From assembly GCA_947846985.1 (NCBI GenBank), contig CANTUZ010000001.1:170786447-170850446 (forward strand): 64,000 bases of DNA, in the 5' to 3' direction. This document shows positions 49,276 through 61,385 of this stretch, in pieces; within the stretch, counting starts at the first letter, position 1; every line of letters begins with the position of its first letter. This DNA comes from Fratercula arctica. Its lineage: Eukaryota > Chordata > Aves > Charadriiformes > Alcidae. The translations under genes were made by a program, and so were the position numbers. Under the pieces are notes generated by a model. That model was not told the origin of the DNA. It made no database searches and saw nothing but the letters and a program-made list of their open reading frames with translations.

Positions 49276-50826
49276 AGGCATAACAGATTGAAAGGCAACT
49301 TCCCTTTTGTCCTCTGGCTCTGAAAAGTAAGCTTTTCCTTAAGTAGAAGTAGAAAGACCAGAGAATAGTAGCTTTTTTGTCACTATTTCAAGTCATCTGT
49401 GATGGTCGCAGCACTGATCTACAGCAGCTTATGAATGCTATGACCTGCACAGTAAGGTAATATATGTATGGATCTACTAGGTTCTTCAAATCTTCAATGA
49501 TTTGGTTCTAGAGCAGTGTAGTTAGGCAGTTTGCAGCAAGCAAATGCAATGGCTTTAGATAAGCAGCTGTCTGGAAAATATTTTACCAGATCTAGGAAAC
49601 AATGACTGTTCTCAAAAGAAACCAGCTCTGTATAACTGCAAGGTCTAATGACTTCTACTGAATCTAGGAACAGGAAAGTAGTAAAGAAGTTAGGGAATTA
49701 ACTGTCTAGAAAAAGAAGGAGAACTGGTCAATGACTGTCACAGAATAAAAAACTACATTGACCCCAAATTTTCAAAGTCTGAGATTACACGGGCCTAGTA
49801 ATACTTTAAATAAAATATATTCTTTGTCTTTTTGGTTTTTGGTTATTAATGTCGAGCCTTTTCTCAATATCTCAGATATTTTAAATGTCCTGTATTTCAA
49901 GTGAGCTGCTCTGAATGGAATTTTTTAGGATCTGCTGGTTGAGTATTTGATGCAGGAGGTGCCACAGTCCGTTAGCCAAGGATGACTTCCAGAGGGACAG
50001 AAAATGCAACTCATAGTCAAGGGATTCTGTGAAATTTATCTTTCCAAATATCAATTGGCTCCAAAACTCCACTGCCTAAAGCCAAAACTGTCTGTAACTC
50101 GTATAAGACAGAAGGAAGTGCAGGGTAGGGTTTTTTGTAGGTAAAAATGTAATCTTTGCCTTCAGCATGGAGTGGCAGCACTTGAAGACTCACTTCAGGG
50201 GCTACTGAGACATGTGGTAAGAGTCGTAGCTGTGGCACTCCTTAGTCCACAAGTACAGTTTACTCCCATATAAAAATCAAGCATCTTGAAAATGGTTAAA
50301 AACCGAACAGGATCTGCCATGGTATCAAATGTTTTGTGCATTAAAACTGTAAGTGGAAGGTTTCTACTGAAAATGCCATTAGATAGAAGACAGATTGATT
50401 GGTGTCATTATCTGAGATTTTTTCCAGGCTAGCAGGTACATTGCTTACTTTAATGTAGTCTTGAAAACATTTAAGGAAGTTGTTGTGTAGAAAACAGTAA
50501 CTTTGGAGAATGGTGGCTCCAAAACAAAATAAGCATCTGTTCTTGCAAAGCAGGTGTTGAAGTAGAATGATTTTGTTGGTTGACCCACAAACCCAAGAGA
50601 CAGTATTTATTGCAGCCCCCAGCAGAACAGGTGGAACTCTGAGCTTCTCAACTTGCTAATTAAACACAAATGAACTCTTTTTTCATAGCAGCTATTGTTT
50701 GTCTTTGCCTTTCTTTGTTCAGAGCAGTGACAAGAAGGCATATAATTCTTTTAACTTTCCCTCTTCTCTTTTCTTGCTTCTGACTACCCTACATGCTGAT
50801 TTCCTTAAGAAAAGCTAAAATTCTGC

Positions 50827-50842
50827 TTTTTTTTTTTTTTTT
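50827..50842. repeat. T16 homopolymer
   Basis: Sixteen consecutive T followed by AAGAGATAG. No adjacent retrocopy is recognised. Confidence 0.85.
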
Positions 50843-51597
50843 AAGAGATAGAAGGGTAAAATACTTTAAGAAATTAAGCTTCCTTTACAGCCTAACAATT
50901 TTTGACATTCTTGTGCTTTGTGGTGTAGAAAGAACATTTCCATTCAAAGTCCTGCTGTGGTAATAATAATGAGAGTTTTACCACCTACAACGTAAGCGTA
51001 ACTCTGTTGCAAGTACTCAGAATAAACAACTTGTGAGCCGACCTTTTCCATCTCTCAGAGGAAGGATTAATGATAAAGGCTGACATGTCTTGTTCAGATT
51101 GTCAGTGTTTTCAAAGACTTTGAGCCCCCAAAGCTTTGCCACTTTTGTGGAGCTTACTTACTGTGTAAGTGACATAGTACACAAAAAAATACTGCTGTAC
51201 GGGAAAGCTGATGGAAATATATAAGATAAATGACTTCCTTTCAAGTGCTTCTGAATATTTTTAGCATAAAATTTTATATGAAACCATATCAATATATTCT
51301 ATGAATTATTTGTTATTGGATTGTCACTGAATACACATTAAATTATATAGTATCTTTACGCTTTTTATGAAAACAAGTACTATATTCTGGTGTCATTATC
51401 TTTCTATCTTAAAAAGCTTTAAGGTCAGTCTTAGAAATGCTGGAGTTTGATGGCAGTATTGTATTTAAATTATAAAATGTATGTGGTACATTGGCTGACA
51501 CAGACCTGCAAAGGTCCACAAATATATAATTCTGTTAATTCATTTCTGTATTTCCTTTTAAAGATTTCCATTGTCCTGCTATTTACAGTTGTTGGAA

Positions 51598-51633
51598 ATT
51601 AGCAATACTAAAGGTATTAGCAATACTAAAGAA
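51598..51633. repeat. 18-bp tandem duplication
   Basis: ATTAGCAATACTAAAGGT (51598-51615) is followed directly by ATTAGCAATACTAAAGAA (51616-51633). The first 16 bases are identical, so the duplication is recent. Confidence 0.88.
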
Positions 51634-52006
51634 ATAATGGTTCTCAAAATTTCCCTATAATCATGCAGAACCTCTATTTCCAATATTCCTACAACAATAA
51701 ACATATACTTGGGTGGAGGCATTAGAAATGATCCTTATTATTTGCCCTTGCCCTGGTGCCTTTTGGACTTTCAGGTTAAATAGGCTTTCTGTAATCTTTC
51801 TAGATGGAAAACTGCAACTGACTTAAGTGATTCTCTAAGAGATGCCAAATAGGCTCTTTTTTGTGTGTTTAATAGTGCTATTTTAAGACAATAAGACCAA
51901 ATAGATAAGACATGAAGCTAACAAAGCTGCATTTGATTTAGTTTGCCTGTATTATAGGATATTAAAATGTTAATGAATGTAATTTCCACAGATTTTCTTT
52001 ATATTA

Positions 52007-52037
52007 AATATTATATAAATATATTTTATATAATATT
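52007..52037. repeat. perfect 12-bp AT palindrome
   Basis: AATATTATATAA (52007-52018) and its exact reverse complement TTATATAATATT (52026-52037) flank a 7-base spacer ATATATT. The whole 31 bp is A/T only and could extrude as a hairpin or cruciform. No gene or element is visible nearby. Confidence 0.88.
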
Positions 52038-52428
52038 ATTTAAAATTATTAATATTTGTATACTGCCTTTTATCAAATGCATTCAGCTTTTTTCCTAAGA
52101 TCTATATCAGTATCATAGTTTTATTGAAACTGTATTTCAAATGATTATTTTTCAAAAAAATTTTACTGTCTCAAAATATTTTCCATTATTCATGCAGAAA
52201 GAAGACTAACAGAGTCTCTTTCAGAATACACTACCTAATATTAGCGGACTGTACTAAGCTTTTACAAACATTTCTGCTAGAGAAATGGAAGCAACACTTT
52301 GTTATGTGGTGTGTGGTGGGACTCCTTTGTGAAGAACGCAAAAATGGTTGACAGTGGTCTGTGGGTTGAGCAATACTTTTGCCATCAGACACATTCCAGA
52401 AGCTTTATTTGAACCCTTCACTTAAGTG

Positions 52429-52443
52429 AAAAAAAAAAAAAAA
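52429..52443. repeat. A15 homopolymer with A/C-rich extension
   Basis: Fifteen A followed by CAAACCACAATCCC and A8. It might be the 3' tail of a + strand retrocopy, but the preceding sequence (CACTTAAGTG) has no AATAAA and is not a CR1-type end. Confidence 0.8.
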
Positions 52444-52703
52444 CAAACCACAATCCCAAAAAAAACCCTCAATAAGACAGCATAATTGCTCATATATAAA
52501 AAATTAAATTCAAAATTAGTTTGGAAGATTGATACTAACTGGGTCATTATTGAAATATAAGTGGAGACATGAACAATTTAATGCTTCATCCAGAGAGAAA
52601 AACAAAACAGAAAAAAAAAATGGAGCCCCCCATAATTCTTTTTTTCTTTCATGTATTTGGAACAAAATATTTTCAAATGTTACCTAGACTGAAAAAAGTT
52701 TTG

Positions 52704-52716
52704 TTTTTTTTTTTTT
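52704..52716. repeat. T13 homopolymer
   Basis: Thirteen T ending in CCCTAAGCCCAG, which looks like a pyrimidine tract plus acceptor AG, but no open exon with a donor follows. Confidence 0.8.
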
Positions 52717-55700
52717 CCCTAAGCCCAGCTGAGCTGGTGAACAGAAATGTAGCCATTAACCATAACTGCAACTATTACCAGATCATAATCATACATAAAT
52801 ATTACATATTTCTTCTAAAGGTTTTGAGAAGTAGGCTAGACCTGTTTTAAACACTGCTGAGTTTTATTTGCTCCAACTTGATATTTAATAGAACTGTGTC
52901 AGTGATTTAATCTAGAGGCATATTTCACTACAACAACAATATAAAGATAAGAAGGATAATAAACTTCATTGCCAAAGAGCTAAGCCACTACCATAAACAA
53001 GGAGCTATGACCTGTACTTCATGTTCAGCGTTGTTGGGAGCTTACTGCTATTGAAGAGTACTAGAACTGTTAAGCAAAGTAGCTAGTTTTCCTTTTCCAG
53101 GAGAGGGAGTATAAATGCAGGCTGGTATCAGGAAAAAAGACAGAAAAAGGAGTCAGCATGGATCCGTGGTTTATTGAGTTTCTTAGCTACCTCTTCCAGC
53201 TTTCACTTTCATTATGCCAAAGGATGGCATCCTATGGGTAGAAAAAGAAATAAAAAATAAAAGTTATGGTCATATATACAAGCTAATGATTGATGCAGTT
53301 AGTATTGCATAAAGGACAGTATAAACAGCAAGATGAAGAATTTACAAAGCTCTGTCATCTTTTATTAGGAATTTAAAACACCGTCCAGTGATTTCAGCTG
53401 TCATTTTTTCCCCTCTCTGAAACTGGTCTTAAGAACAGACTAGGTTACTTCTCCTTAGAGGGCCTTTGTGATCCAGGAGCAATGAGAGGGTTTTGCTGTT
53501 TTGGATGCTGTAAATACAAAAGAAAATATTAAATGATAGGTCCCCTAACCTAAAAAGCAAAGTCCCAAGTCCCAGTTTCTTTTCATAATGCATTTGAGAA
53601 CAATACAGGGCTACAGAACACATCCATGAAATTTTTCTGGTTACTGAATATCTCTCTTGCTATTTTTTCCTGCTCAGAACTTATGTCCGGTTTCCTTCAT
53701 CACTTTGGATGTATTATGAAAAGTATTTTAGACGATGAACACCAAAAGACTGTATTTTTTTCGTTTTCCTTCTCTGTCTGTAACTGACTTGTGCATATCT
53801 TATCTTCGTATACCATATTTTCCTTATTCTGGTGACTTTTCAAAATATATTTCTTTCACTGTAGAGTTAAGAAACATTTTTTTTCTTTATATTAAAATGT
53901 ACACTTATAATTGCACACAGAAAATATGCCTTAATCATAGCCTAATATGCCTGACTTTAAAAATAGGATTTTTTTTAAAGAATACAACATTAATAATACA
54001 TGAAATACAATAAAACTTTTTTTTTCAGTAGGTGGTTTTTATATTCTAGACTGTGTGAACAGCTACTTTGATTTAAACAGTAAAAAGCTTTCCAATATTT
54101 ACATGGGAAGTTTGAAAGCACACAGCAAAGCGTGTTTTTTCATGTAATTCAGCACATGCAACAAAACTGCCCAGAATAATCAGTAAAAAATTTCATCTCA
54201 GTTTTGATCACTCTCTTGTAATTTAATTCAGATTTGAAAATTATAATTCATTGCATATTATCAGACTACTAATTGAAAAATAAAAAATCTATCAGAAAAA
54301 TAAACAGTTTGATCTGTGAGTGTACTTTGAATCTTGTGGAAGGAAAAAGATTCACCTGTTCTTTTCAATCTAAACCTTTTCCCCTTGTTAATTTCACCAA
54401 GGTTTGTGTCGAGGGAATAGTACAAAGCTATCCAGTCTCCCCTAACTTTCTCTAGTCATCTTACCAGTTTTTCCCACTGTACTCCTTCTATGCTTTCCTG
54501 AGAACACATGTTTTGGAAAGGGTGTTATCTTTAGACTTATCTAATGAAACATTTTCAGTGGGGACCCAACATGAAAGGGCATAGGATTGTTAGAAGTTTT
54601 TAGCCATGGGAGTATTTTGGCACCGTATACATAGCAGGAAGTTTTATTGCCAAACAGTGGTGTTACAGCTAAGTTAAAATCAAGTGGGCATGAGACTGAT
54701 GAGACAAAGCTGATGTTTTGAAAAAGCTGAAATTATTCCGTATTTGGAAGTCTAGCTCTAGGTACGAAGCCTTTTCTTGTCTTAGATTAGAAAAACAGAT
54801 GAAATTTTACAAAACTTTTCCTACTTTTTCATCACTTTTCCTTTTTCCTAATTTAGGTCACATGATGCAATGTTGCCTTTGTTTCTTTTGTTCTAAATTT
54901 TAACTATACAACCTTTTTTGGAAGGAAGTAGTATACATGAGGTGCACGGTTGTTCCACTCCTTCCCATCTTTTCCTCTCTACTCCGGCCTCCTCCGCTTT
55001 TAGAAGGAGAAATCTGCTACAGACAAATTACTATACCTTTATGCGTCTCTCATGTGCATGGGCTGCCCTGTCTGTGTTACCAGCCGGCTGGGAAGTGAAG
55101 AAAGCTCCGCAGCTTCTCTGCCCTTCTTGTGCACCGTTCAATCCTTTGAATAAGGAACTTGCAGAAAACTGGTGAGGCATTTCAGAAAGATATGCAGTCC
55201 AGTGTGCAGGGTGGACCTCTGTATTAAATGTGCTGTGATTGAAATGCAAGACTTGCAGGAAAAAAGCTCCATGGTGTAAGAAATATAGAGCTTATGTATA
55301 CTATACAAAGTATAGAGCTATGCATGGAATCCCATTGAACTCTGCCAGCAGTGACTTCTGTTCATGCTATTTTGCATTCTTAGACCTGAAGAATGCCCTT
55401 CAAGCCAGGATAGCTCTGTTACCTTGGAAACATCCAGCTGTCCATGGATAATCTGCCCAGCACTTCTGCCACTTTTCAGAGCTTTTATCAAGATTTACTG
55501 AAACAACACCTTTGACTCAAACTAAAACTTGGTTATCTTTATGGAAAAATCACCATTAGCCACTCTGGATTTTTGATTACACTTCAGCAGCCTGCCTGGA
55601 AAAAATTAGGTTGTTATGCAAGAGCAGGTCTTCCTGTCTGTCCAAAGCCTGAATGTTGTCTCATTTATTCATTCAATCTCCCTACTCACACACAGAAACT

Positions 55701-56145
55701 ACCTTTATTGAAATAGTTTGAAAAAATTAGCTTTTTCCAGTTCTTGAGGATGACCTTAAAGGGGGGCATCATTTTGCTGGGACAAGAATCGGGCACAACT
55801 ATTGTTTTTTCAAATGATTACTTACTCTCAACTTACTGTTGAGATCTGGAGTTGTGTGTCTCAACTCTAACACAATACAGAGCATGAAGCTTCCGGCTGC
55901 TGCTGCTGCTGGTCTCAGTTGTATATGCACACAAACTGAACTGAGGGATATCAGACAGTACAATGTTCTATATTTTTGAGAAAGCGTCAAATGTATCTTA
56001 AGTAAAGGGTCAAACTTCATGTTTTTCTTAAACAAACTGATTTCATAAGTCAGTTAAATTGAACCACTGCAATCCTGAAAATGTTAGGAACTTCTCATAC
56101 AGACTGAGACGATTTACTTGACCTTCCTTTACCTTCATTCTGCAG

Positions 56146-56744
56146 GTATGAAATGAGATTAAAATGCCCTTTTCCCCATCCCTTGATCATCTGATGTGTT
56201 TAGATAGAAGATGTGAGGGGAAGGGAGTAACGCCATGGATGACATAGCTTTCTCTATTGCTTTAAAAGTCCCAGTTTTCATTTGGAAACAACATGCGCTT
56301 AGCCTTCCTGAGACATTATCCCCCCCTGTACTAGCACCAAAGATGCAATTAGCAGAGCTGCTGCAACTAAATATCCATCAAGATGAGAAAGACAGCGAAG
56401 GAGATACTGATGACAGGGCCAAACTGCTTCAGAAAGACCCGATGGCCCCAAATTATTATGTGTGATAATCTGTCCAGACTTTTCTGGCACTCTTTTCACC
56501 TGGAGTCAAGAGAAAAATAGGTGGCTTGGCTGTTGAGCAAGTATTGTTCTTCTTAATGGATGGGGGCTTACTTTGAAATACCTGTAGACTTCTTGCAGTT
56601 TGTGAATGAAGTGTGCTTTCTCCCTTACAAAGCTACAAAGCTAACAACCTACTTCAATGGTGCTAATACAACTGGGTCTTTAACCTCGCATTTGGCCTTT
56701 AAACACCATCATAATTAATGATAGTAGAAGATTGCCCAAATAAA
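56146..56744 (+). other. candidate terminal exon with poly(A) signal
   Basis: A long pyrimidine tract ends in TTCATTCTGCAG at 56134-56145, a very good splice acceptor. Downstream lies a 76-codon ORF (56235-56465), then about 270 bp, then AATAAA at 56739-56744, with GT-rich sequence around 56769-56792 as expected for cleavage. The pieces are arranged like a last exon on the + strand. I see no partner exon, and CAG|GTATGA at the same place would also pass as a donor, so the assignment is weak. Confidence 0.2.
56235..56465 (+). CDS. candidate small ORF, 76 codons, unidentified
   Basis: The ORF starts at ATG in GCCATGG, a strong Kozak context rare in this AT-rich window, and ends with TGA at 56463-56465. 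The N-terminal half is hydrophobic and neutral. Residues 50-66 are charged (HQDEKDSEGDTDDRAKL), and the protein ends MAPNYYV. There is no signal peptide or transmembrane segment that I can defend, and no recognised family. It lies in a stretch that looks like a terminal exon. It could be a micropeptide, the end of a larger spliced protein in another frame, or chance. Confidence 0.18.
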   Translation: MDDIAFSIALKVPVFIWKQHALSLPETLSPPVLAPKMQLAELLQLNIHQDEKDSEGDTDDRAKLLQKDPMAPNYYV

Positions 56745-59700
56745 GGCTAAATGCATGTTAAAAATAACCTGTGGGCTTGTCCCGTGTTCTATTTTTGAGA
56801 AAAGAAACTTTACATTCAAATTAAAGTCAGCCTAAAAAGCCATTCTTGGCTTTTAAAATGCTGCTCATTTAGATTTTAAGACATTTTCCTCTGTTTTCTT
56901 TTGACATAACTTTCTAATAACATGCCATATAATACATGCAGGAAAAAAAATGACTGCATTAGCAATAGTGTTAGATTTTGCTTTTCTTGAGACTGTTTGT
57001 ATTTCTTTTGAAAGATAAGTAACAAAAACAAAAAATAAAGTTTCAGTATATCGTTTAACCAGAGGTGATTTGACATACGAAGTGGTATTTCTCATACATT
57101 TCAAGACGAGAAAATCTCAGTAGGATCAGTCTACTAAAACTTCTTAGGATGCTTCATGGTTTCAAGGATAATGAAGTGGAGGAATTTGGCAAATTTCCCC
57201 TGGAAGGCAAAGTTTGTCACCTGCCTAAGACTCCTATCAAAGCTACTTCACAGATAAACTGTAGGGGAGGTGTGACTTAGATGAATAAATATCAAATCAC
57301 CAGGTTTGATTAAATCCTACAGAATAGAGACTGCCTAAGGAGACTTTCTAATTTGGATCACAATTGCAGTTATTTATTTTAAAAGATAAGTTTCATACAG
57401 AGCAATAAAGTAAATTCAAGTAAGTCTGAGAGTACAGGTCATGGTTTTGCTCCTTGCTATGCGACATTTTTCATTTTCAGCATAATCACGCTTAGTTCAT
57501 TAGATATCTCTGGGCACATCTCATCTGATGGATTTTATTGGGAGCATGTCACGTCATGCAGTATCTTAGCAGATTTAACCAATAAAATTTAAAGGGAGAT
57601 TTTTATTTGAATTTTTTTTAACAACAAATTCTGTGTGTAACAAGGTGGGAAAGCTATGATCCCACATGACAGATATTGATTTTTTAAATTTCAGTTTGAT
57701 TTCTCTGAATTCAGCTAAGTTACTTGTGTGATAGCCATAGTGAGTGTCAGGTTTAAGAATGCAGTATAGGGTGAACAGAACAAGCATGGATTACTCTGCG
57801 GTAATTAATCCTTAAAGGAACAATTTTACTTTATTCCTGTCTTAATAGCAACATAGTTTTTAAATACAAGTTTGTATTGAGTTTGTATATCGTCTGAAGT
57901 GTTTGTTTGGTTTTTTAAAGTAAAATTTTATATTATAGGTCAACTATTGTGTTAGCAGGATAACAGCAAGGTACCCCCTGAAACTGAAGTCTCACATGGT
58001 CCGTTACAATACTAGTGCTATTTATTATTAATGGACCGCTTGTAAAGTCAGGGGTATAAATAACCCAGTGTAATTAAGACTGTAAAAAGGACACTATCAA
58101 GCCTTTAAGTCTATAAAACCATGTTTTAAAATGTGACCCTCATTCTGTGTCACATTTGAAACTGATAACCTTGTTTTTTCCTTTTCAAGTTTTTGGTGAA
58201 ACTAATCCCACGTAAAGGGACTGCCTTTGTCCACCTTGTGCTGTGACAGATTCCTTAGGAAATACTACTAAGGAACCTTAAATTTATTTGTGACTTCTCG
58301 GGTAGTCATAGACAAGGCATTTTCATTGTATAAAAGCACGGAGGAAAAGGTCAGAAGCAAAATGCTCCTCCATATGGGCTCTTCTGGGGACATGAGACAG
58401 AATGGCAAAACCCATCACAGAAAAAGAACTGCAGCTGTCCTATTTTTTAAAGTCACTTTCCAACTTTCTGGAAAGAAGGTACATTTTTGTTGATTATTTT
58501 GAGGATGAAGCACACAAAGACTTATCAAAGAAAATGTTCTCATTTTCTGGATGAACTTGGAGATATGTCTTATATTGCTCTCAGTATCAATAGATGCTGG
58601 GAAAAACACATTAGCCTCCAGAGCCTGAGCTTTAGAAATGCAATAAGAGAGACAAATATCTAGGGGACAGTCAGTTCTGAGGTACATTAGAGAGACAGTA
58701 TAGGCATCTACATTTAGAAAAACAGTGGGGCACAATGATGTGGGATAACCTGGTATCATGGAGTAATACCTAATATTTAATACCTAATAGTTATTTAAAA
58801 ATACAGTAACAAAGTGAGAGGAAATTTGATTTCAAATAGGTAAAGCCAGGCTGAATCTTGTGCATATAAACAGAGAATGTTCCTGTTTCCACAGCTACCC
58901 ATTGGAGAAGATTGCCCATACATTTACTGTTTGGCTCCAAACTTTCATTGCCATGTTTTAGCCCATAATTTGTTTTAAAACAATCTGAAAAAAAAAAAAA
59001 AAAAGATAAATTTGAATAGAAGCATTTTTTCCTTTCTATGTTTATATTTAGATAAAATTTTCAGAGATCTACATCTTGTTATTTAAAAATCGCTCATTTA
59101 AAAAAAAAATCTGTAAGAAAAGTGTATCTATCAGATTTTGAAATATGATGAACTACTTTTTAATTTTTGTTTGTAGTTTTCAGCATATAAACCAGACATC
59201 TTTGAGCATCACATTCATGTACACGTATATAATCAAACAGCTGAGTAGACCAAGCGATGTCAGGCTTACTTGGCATCTCATGTATGCAGATCATGCCTTG
59301 TAAGTTTATTATAATTAAGGTGGGTGATTGTTTTAAATGGTAGAATTACATGAATATATCCAGTTGCATTGCTACCACAGGAATTGAATTCAAAGCCCGT
59401 TGTAGGCCTAAGGGAGTTGGCAGTGTCCAATTAAATGAAAAGCATGTCTAATACTAAGTGGCTAACAGAAACATAATTACCATGGATAACTAGAAATAAC
59501 GGGATTAGAAATGAAAAATTACACATTATAATTCTGATCCTGAATTTATTGTGCATGAATTCAGTAGTGAACCCATGCATAGCAAATACCAGGACTGGCA
59601 CTTAAATAAGAATGGATCAACTTCTGTTATTGTCTTTTGAGGAAGCAGGAAAATATGGGACTAGCTGGTACATACACATTCACCCTTCTCCTAATACCCC

Positions 59701-61341
59701 AGCTAAAAACATTGCTGTAAATCACTGTAACATTGCCAATGTCTTGCTACAGACATGCTTAGACCAACACAGACCCACACTTTAGTATGGTCTAATTCAC
59801 AGATTTTTTTCTTGCTGATAGTTGCAGCTGTGGGGGGATCTTTTTACTGCTATGTAGGATTTTTAAGGGGTATTACCAGCTTATTAAAATGAAAATGCTT
59901 TTGATACAAAACCAGGATTAGGTGAACTAAAACTAGGATGTTTTCATTGTGTTGCCAAAAATACATGTTCTGATAAGGCCTATTTTGTGCTGTCCATGTG
60001 GATGAAGAAGCTAATGAGGAACAACTTGTAGGTAGTGTAGTGCTGACAAAACAAAACATTTTGAACTCTCTTTTAAGAGGAGTGAGAGAAGAACCAGGCA
60101 TGAAGATCCTTTCCCACCAAAGAGAGCAGCACCTGGTCAGTGACTGCTTTAATTAGGTTAGTTTGAGGGTGTGTTTATTGATCAAAATCAATCTGTCTGA
60201 CGTCAAACCAGTTATAGTTTATGTTTTGCTACGCTTGTATACAATGTATGCTCATTAGCAGCAGTTTTTAATGTGCCTCATCTCTGTCTTCCACAACTGC
60301 CTTGATCCCCTAATACAATTCCTGGTTTTAATACTTTTTCTTTCTTCCTTCCTTCAAGTAACAGTGAGAAATAGTCTACTATTCCTGAATTTTACTTTTA
60401 AATTCTTCTAGTCTTTTTCTCCTAGACTGCTTAACTTTCCACAGTACATTACCTAAGTAATCCATTATAACACTTATGCAAAAGACTGTATAATTTGATC
60501 TTGAAATGTTTCTATTTATACTGATCTTGTCCAATTAAAAATACTAAAGGTTTAATTAATCCTTACAGCTTTATACAACATGGTTTAGTTACTGCAGTAT
60601 AGTATTGGCAAGAAAACTAGTAGTTATATATCTGTAATATACCTACAGGTACTACCTGATTTAACTCTTTTTAGATCCAAATGCTTCTCTCCTTATTCTG
60701 AGGAAACTTGTGTCAAAGCCATCAGTAGTTTTTAATGTGTCCAGAGGCAAATCCAGTGAATACATTCTCTTCATATGCAGGAATGATTAAATCTCAGTAT
60801 TGGATCATAGATCAGAATTTATTGTATAAAGGAAAAGTACATCAAGGTTACAAAATCAGAACATCAATGAACTTACATGTTTCATAAAGCAAATCTCTTA
60901 ATTCACCTTATAAGTTTACATTACTATTAAAATGCACTGTGTACTTAGTTTTGTTTTGATTCTTTGTTTATTGCAGAACATATGAAGCATTTGTAAATAA
61001 GCTAATACCTTCTATTTCATATTCACACTTCTCTTCTTGTCCTCAACATTAATAGTTTTATCATTTTGACAACTAATGTGGTATTACCAATACAGCAAAT
61101 GGGGCTTCCACGATGTAACAAACCCATCTGCTTCTGTAACAAAAATACTACTGAGCTTCCTAGTTTTGAGTCCATATGCCTGTAGTAAACCATCTTTGTG
61201 TATAACTTTTAAAATCAAGGTGTTTCATTCAGGTGGACTGACCTGGACATTCACCCAGCATTTGCCACCGTGTTCAAATTTTATGACGTTTGGCCTAAAT
61301 TCAGTTCAGCCTCCCCCAGGCTGATCAGGCTGCAGCTCTCT
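56745..61341. other. AT-rich spacer
   Basis: No gene is supported. An A17 run lies at 58988-59004. The longest frames (58415-58759 minus, 59850-60101 minus) have no domain and no splice context. No transposon is recognised. Confidence 0.6.
58988..59004. repeat. A17 homopolymer
   Basis: Seventeen A followed by GATAAATTTG. No retrocopy body is recognised upstream. Confidence 0.85.
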
Positions 61342-61385
61342 CCTTGCCCTTGCCCTTGCCCTTGCCCTTGCCCTTGCCCTTGCCC
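61342..61385. repeat. (CCTTGC)7 hexamer array with G-quadruplex spacing on the minus strand
   Basis: Seven perfect copies of CCTTGC (61342-61383) plus CC. The minus strand reads GGGCAA repeatedly, giving seven G-triplets separated by exactly three bases, more than the four needed for an intramolecular G-quadruplex. Read forward it encodes an alternating Pro-Cys run inside the open frame 61270-61554, but that frame has no other sign of being a gene. The perfect copies point to recent expansion and likely length polymorphism. Confidence 0.9.

Larger units (their letters stand above)
44536..56145. other. AT-rich spacer, about 11.6 kb
   Basis: No gene is supported. Separately listed are small direct repeats (49238-49275, 51598-51633), an AT palindrome (52007-52037) and homopolymer runs (50827-50842, 52429-52443, 52704-52716). 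A run of TATATATATA lies at 45509-45518. Minus-strand frames at 45988-46221, 46583-46837 and 46768-46959 look slightly protein-like but lie in different frames and match nothing I know; an old, unrecognised repeat is possible there. Confidence 0.5.

Noticed and set aside
58415..58759. 114-codon minus-strand ORF
   Set aside because: No recognisable domain, no CpG or promoter context and no strong splice signals; length is compatible with chance in 64 kb.
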